The notes under the pieces: model-generated
Databases searched by the model: none
Seen by the model: only the letters and a program-made list of their open reading frames with translations
What the model was told of the DNA's origin: nothing
Shown: positions 61,363 to 64,000 of the stretch, piece by piece
How positions within the stretch are numbered: the first letter of the stretch is position 1
Layout: each line of letters starts with the position of its first letter
Assembly (NCBI GenBank): GCA_013399895.1
Contig: VXBA01000663.1
Span: 125,177-189,176 of the forward strand
Length of the DNA stretch: 64,000 nt
Direction of reading: 5' to 3'
DNA from: Serilophus lunatus
Taxonomy: Eukaryota > Chordata > Aves > Passeriformes > Eurylaimidae
Program-made: the position numbers and the translations under genes

Positions 61363-64000
61363 GGACAATTTTAATTCCCAAAAGTTTTAATATCAAGAAT
61401 CTGCATAGACAACTCTTAAGAGATATTTATAACACATGCAGGCTGCAATGTTGGGAAAAATATATCGATGCGCTATCTAACATGAGATCAGAGAGGAAAA
61501 CACCCTTATCTGAACATCTATTTGCTAACAATCATTCGAGGGTCTGCAGTTTGGGGAGGCAGCACCACTGGACTCAAGTCTAGGGAACCAATGCAGTCTA
61601 CAGCATGGAAGACTGACATGAGCCTGATGAACTCTGTTCACAGACAGGGACAGGGTCTGCCCAACCATGTCACCAGTTTCCTGGGGTATACTGCTGTGCC
61701 ATTTTGTGATATGTGGTGTAGGCATGTCGTGAATACTTAATGTCTAAGCACTAACTGATATTCATAGAAAACAGATGGGCTAGAGGAGATTCCAAATGCC
61801 TGAAGCTCTTTTTTGGCCACATCCTGCTCCTGCATGGAGTATCTGGCAGTCACACTCTAATTTGTTTTGAATTAAACTTCTCTCTGTTTTTATCCTACCC
61901 CTTTCTTTTTTTCATACTCTCCTTGTAGTTCTCTCTGCATGTATGTCTGCTTTATAGAGGAATCTGCTATTTGTATTTGTATATTTGTATATTTGTATTT
62001 GTATCTGTATTTGGCTTATCACAATTTTTACCATATTCAAGTAAATATGTCCAAGGAGGTATTTTTTAAGCAGCACTTTTGGTGCCAGATTAATCTCTTA
62101 CCTTGTTCTACACTACAGGCTTGCTACAGAAATCCTCTTCGAGGTCTTTAATTTATTTTTTCTTACCCAGAATTTTAAATATAATAAAGTGGTTTTTATT
62201 TTACTATGGCCTCTGAATTTAGCTGATGAAGTTATAAACATTTCTGTAAACTGCTCTGGTTCGTGCAACAAAATAAATTAATGCCTAACAGTTGTATTAC
62301 TACATCTCATGGGAACTGTCTAGCTCTTGGAGGTTCTTTAAAAAAAAGTTTAATCAATCTGAGAACATTTCATTAACGTCCTAATATATTTCATTAAAAA
62401 GTAAGATAGAAAATGAAGGCAAAGTCCCTTAATGACTCATGTAGACGTTGCATATATATGTAAGAATACATGTTTACACACACACATAAGTACCCCAAAT
62501 TTTAGAAGATGAATGTAAAATAAAAAAGACTGATTTGCCTGTTCTCTGATCTGATTCATTACTCATTCATAATTTAAATCTAATAAGTATATTAGCTTGA
62601 TTCACTATTATAAATTAATATTTCTATTAATGTTTAATAAGGCATAAAAGTTACCACAAAAAAAGCCGTTCTGACCACTGAAATTTAGGGTTGCTAGAAC
62701 TAACATTAAATTGAAATTTTTTAAAGATGATTGCATGCCATTAAAGGATAGAAGATAATTTTCAACTTTTTTCCTGTGGCATTTTTTTAAACTGAAATGC
62801 AGATAAAGTTCTATTTTTATGCTGTGACTTCCTCCCCAATGTCCATTACAGCTCCCTAGAGTCTCTCCAGTCCAGATGCTTCCTTCTCTGATTCAGAAAT
62901 TCAAGTTGGACCACCTTCTCCTCATATTCTTAACTTTGTTTTCTAAGCAAATACTAAAAAGAGAGCTTAAAGCTGAAAAGGAATTAAATTTATTTTTATT
63001 AGCTTTTCATAAGCTGCTTCTGCTTGCACCAAACACAATGTTTGCCACTGCAGCCACAGCTCATTGCATTACTGTGTGCTTGGCTAAACCAGCAGTCCCA
63101 ATAACCTGAGAAATCTTACTGTTTGGTCAAGCTCACCTCATTGGCAAGAGGCTCAGATTCTGAAACCTGACAGAAAAACAATGAAGAAGTTTCCTGCTAT
63201 CAGGTTTCCTGCCCCATTCTAATTTCATGTTTGTCCACCTAAGGAGGCCACAAGACCTGAGTCAACTCTGTATTAGACTGGCACTGATTTATATACTGAA
63301 AAAGGCTGAGCAGTAAAATCTGGATTTTCAGAAGAAACTGGTTAGCCTCACTAAAAAAAACCCCAAAACAGTTCAGTTAAAGGATGACTTGAGTTTGATG
63401 ACTAAACTACAGTAGTCTTTGCATAAGCTGGTCACCAAGAAAGAACATAATTGTATTTAGACTGGGCAGAAATCTTCAGAAGGTTGTAAGAGGTCCAGCA
63501 AATTGAAACAGGAAAATTAAAAAAAAAAAAAATCAAAAAGAAGCCATTTCAGTACAAACAAGATGGCCTAACCTGCTCAGTTCTGAGTGAAGAGGAGCAA
63601 CTTTAAGACTGTCCTATACTTCAGCCTCCAGAGGAATCTGTAGCCTACAGAATTTTAATTCTTCTGTGGCTGAAGCTGGAGGACACTTTCTGGAGTCATC
63701 TGCTATGAACTCCAGAATTGTGGAAAAGCAAAATACCACAGAGAGGGCTCCACCAGATAGGATTTTTGCCTGCTTATCACCAGGTAGGTTCACACATGCT
63801 TCTTCACTGGTACATGCCTAATGTCACCCAGAGTCAAGTGAACCTCAACAGAAAAATCTTAACAATAAGCATCCCATAAGAACAACAAGCAAAAGCTAGA
63901 CTGTCCCTGGTTGTGCTTTAGAATAAATAAATTCATGAGGCCTCAGAGCTGTGAGAATGAAATCCAAGGGCAAGAAGAGGTGCTAGTTTCATACTGATAT
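61363..64000 (-). other. CNTN1: Upstream CNTN1 intron block to the window edge
   Basis: AT-rich. It contains a (TATTTG)n repeat at 61968-62014 and an A run near 63519. No exon, promoter or RNA gene is recognised, and the 5' end of the gene is not reached. Confidence 0.6.
61968..62014. repeat. (TATTTG)n simple repeat
   Basis: Imperfect tandem TATTTG/TATATTTG units over about 47 bp. Confidence 0.9.

Larger units (their letters stand above)
532..64000 (-). other. CNTN1: CNTN1 transcription unit, partial (5' coding exons plus upstream intron)
   Basis: Contactin-1 is a GPI-anchored adhesion protein of neurons and glia, with six Ig domains followed by four fibronectin III domains. It acts at the axon surface, for example in paranodal junctions with CASPR. 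Seven exons on the minus strand encode a signal peptide and Ig1 to Ig3. Together they supply 961 coding bases (about 320 codons from the Met at 23244) with all phases compatible and all introns GT-AG. Ig1, Ig2 and Ig3 are each split over two exons and are separated by phase-1 introns, as expected for the contactin family. The identity call rests on strong resemblance to remembered vertebrate contactin-1 sequence, for example RWLLNEFPVF, GNLYIANVEASDKGNYSC and GKDKHQARVYVQ. The 3' part of the gene lies beyond base 1. The right limit is set by the window, not by a promoter. Confidence 0.93.

Overview
The window is eukaryotic nuclear DNA from a vertebrate, almost certainly a bird. It is AT-rich and intron-dominated, with many CR1 LINE fragments, including a long copy with ORF1 and reverse-transcriptase remnants, and avian-type LTRs. 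It has no bacterial-style gene organisation. The exact species cannot be read from it. Some LTR pieces look like families I associate with songbirds, but that rests on memory of repeat sequences.

The only gene I can support is the 5' coding part of contactin-1 (CNTN1, a GPI-anchored neural cell-adhesion protein of the Ig superfamily), on the minus strand. Seven coding exons can be placed to the base. In transcript order they are: signal-peptide exon (23169-23298), Ig1 (10212-10341 and 6888-7060), Ig2 (3255-3350 and 2043-2249) and Ig3 (864-960 and 532-713). Every junction is GT-AG and the reading phases fit throughout, giving about 320 codons. The rest of the protein (Ig4-6, FNIII 1-4, GPI signal) would lie beyond base 1. 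The 5' splice acceptor of the signal exon shows at least one further upstream non-coding exon, so 23299-64000 is read as part of a 5'-UTR intron of at least 40 kb. No promoter or non-coding exon could be proved there.

The introns hold mobile-element debris. CR1 fragments lie at 8791-9474 (+), 19720-22820 (-), 24288-24402 (+), 28937-30525 (+), 41649-41743 (-), 53059-53475 (-), 58357-59247 (+) and 60212-61362 (-). Two much older CR1/L3-like remnants lie at about 36740-37260 (+) and 51030-51240 (+). LTR pieces are at 15279-15460, 34714-35880 (this one has a 5-bp target-site duplication and a 660-base assembly gap inside it) and 55568-56612. All three LTRs point against the gene. A 95-bp alternating purine-pyrimidine tract ending in about 35 CA repeats lies in the 5' part of the long CR1.

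I found no undescribed biological system. The points most worth a second look are the direct in-frame joining of the signal exon to Ig1, a CpG-enriched block near 54.75-54.96 kb that could be an alternative first exon or enhancer, the internally deleted CR1, and the LTR interrupted by the gap. No tRNA, rRNA, CRISPR array or other protein-coding gene is supported. Most open frames outside the CNTN1 exons and CR1 copies look like chance.
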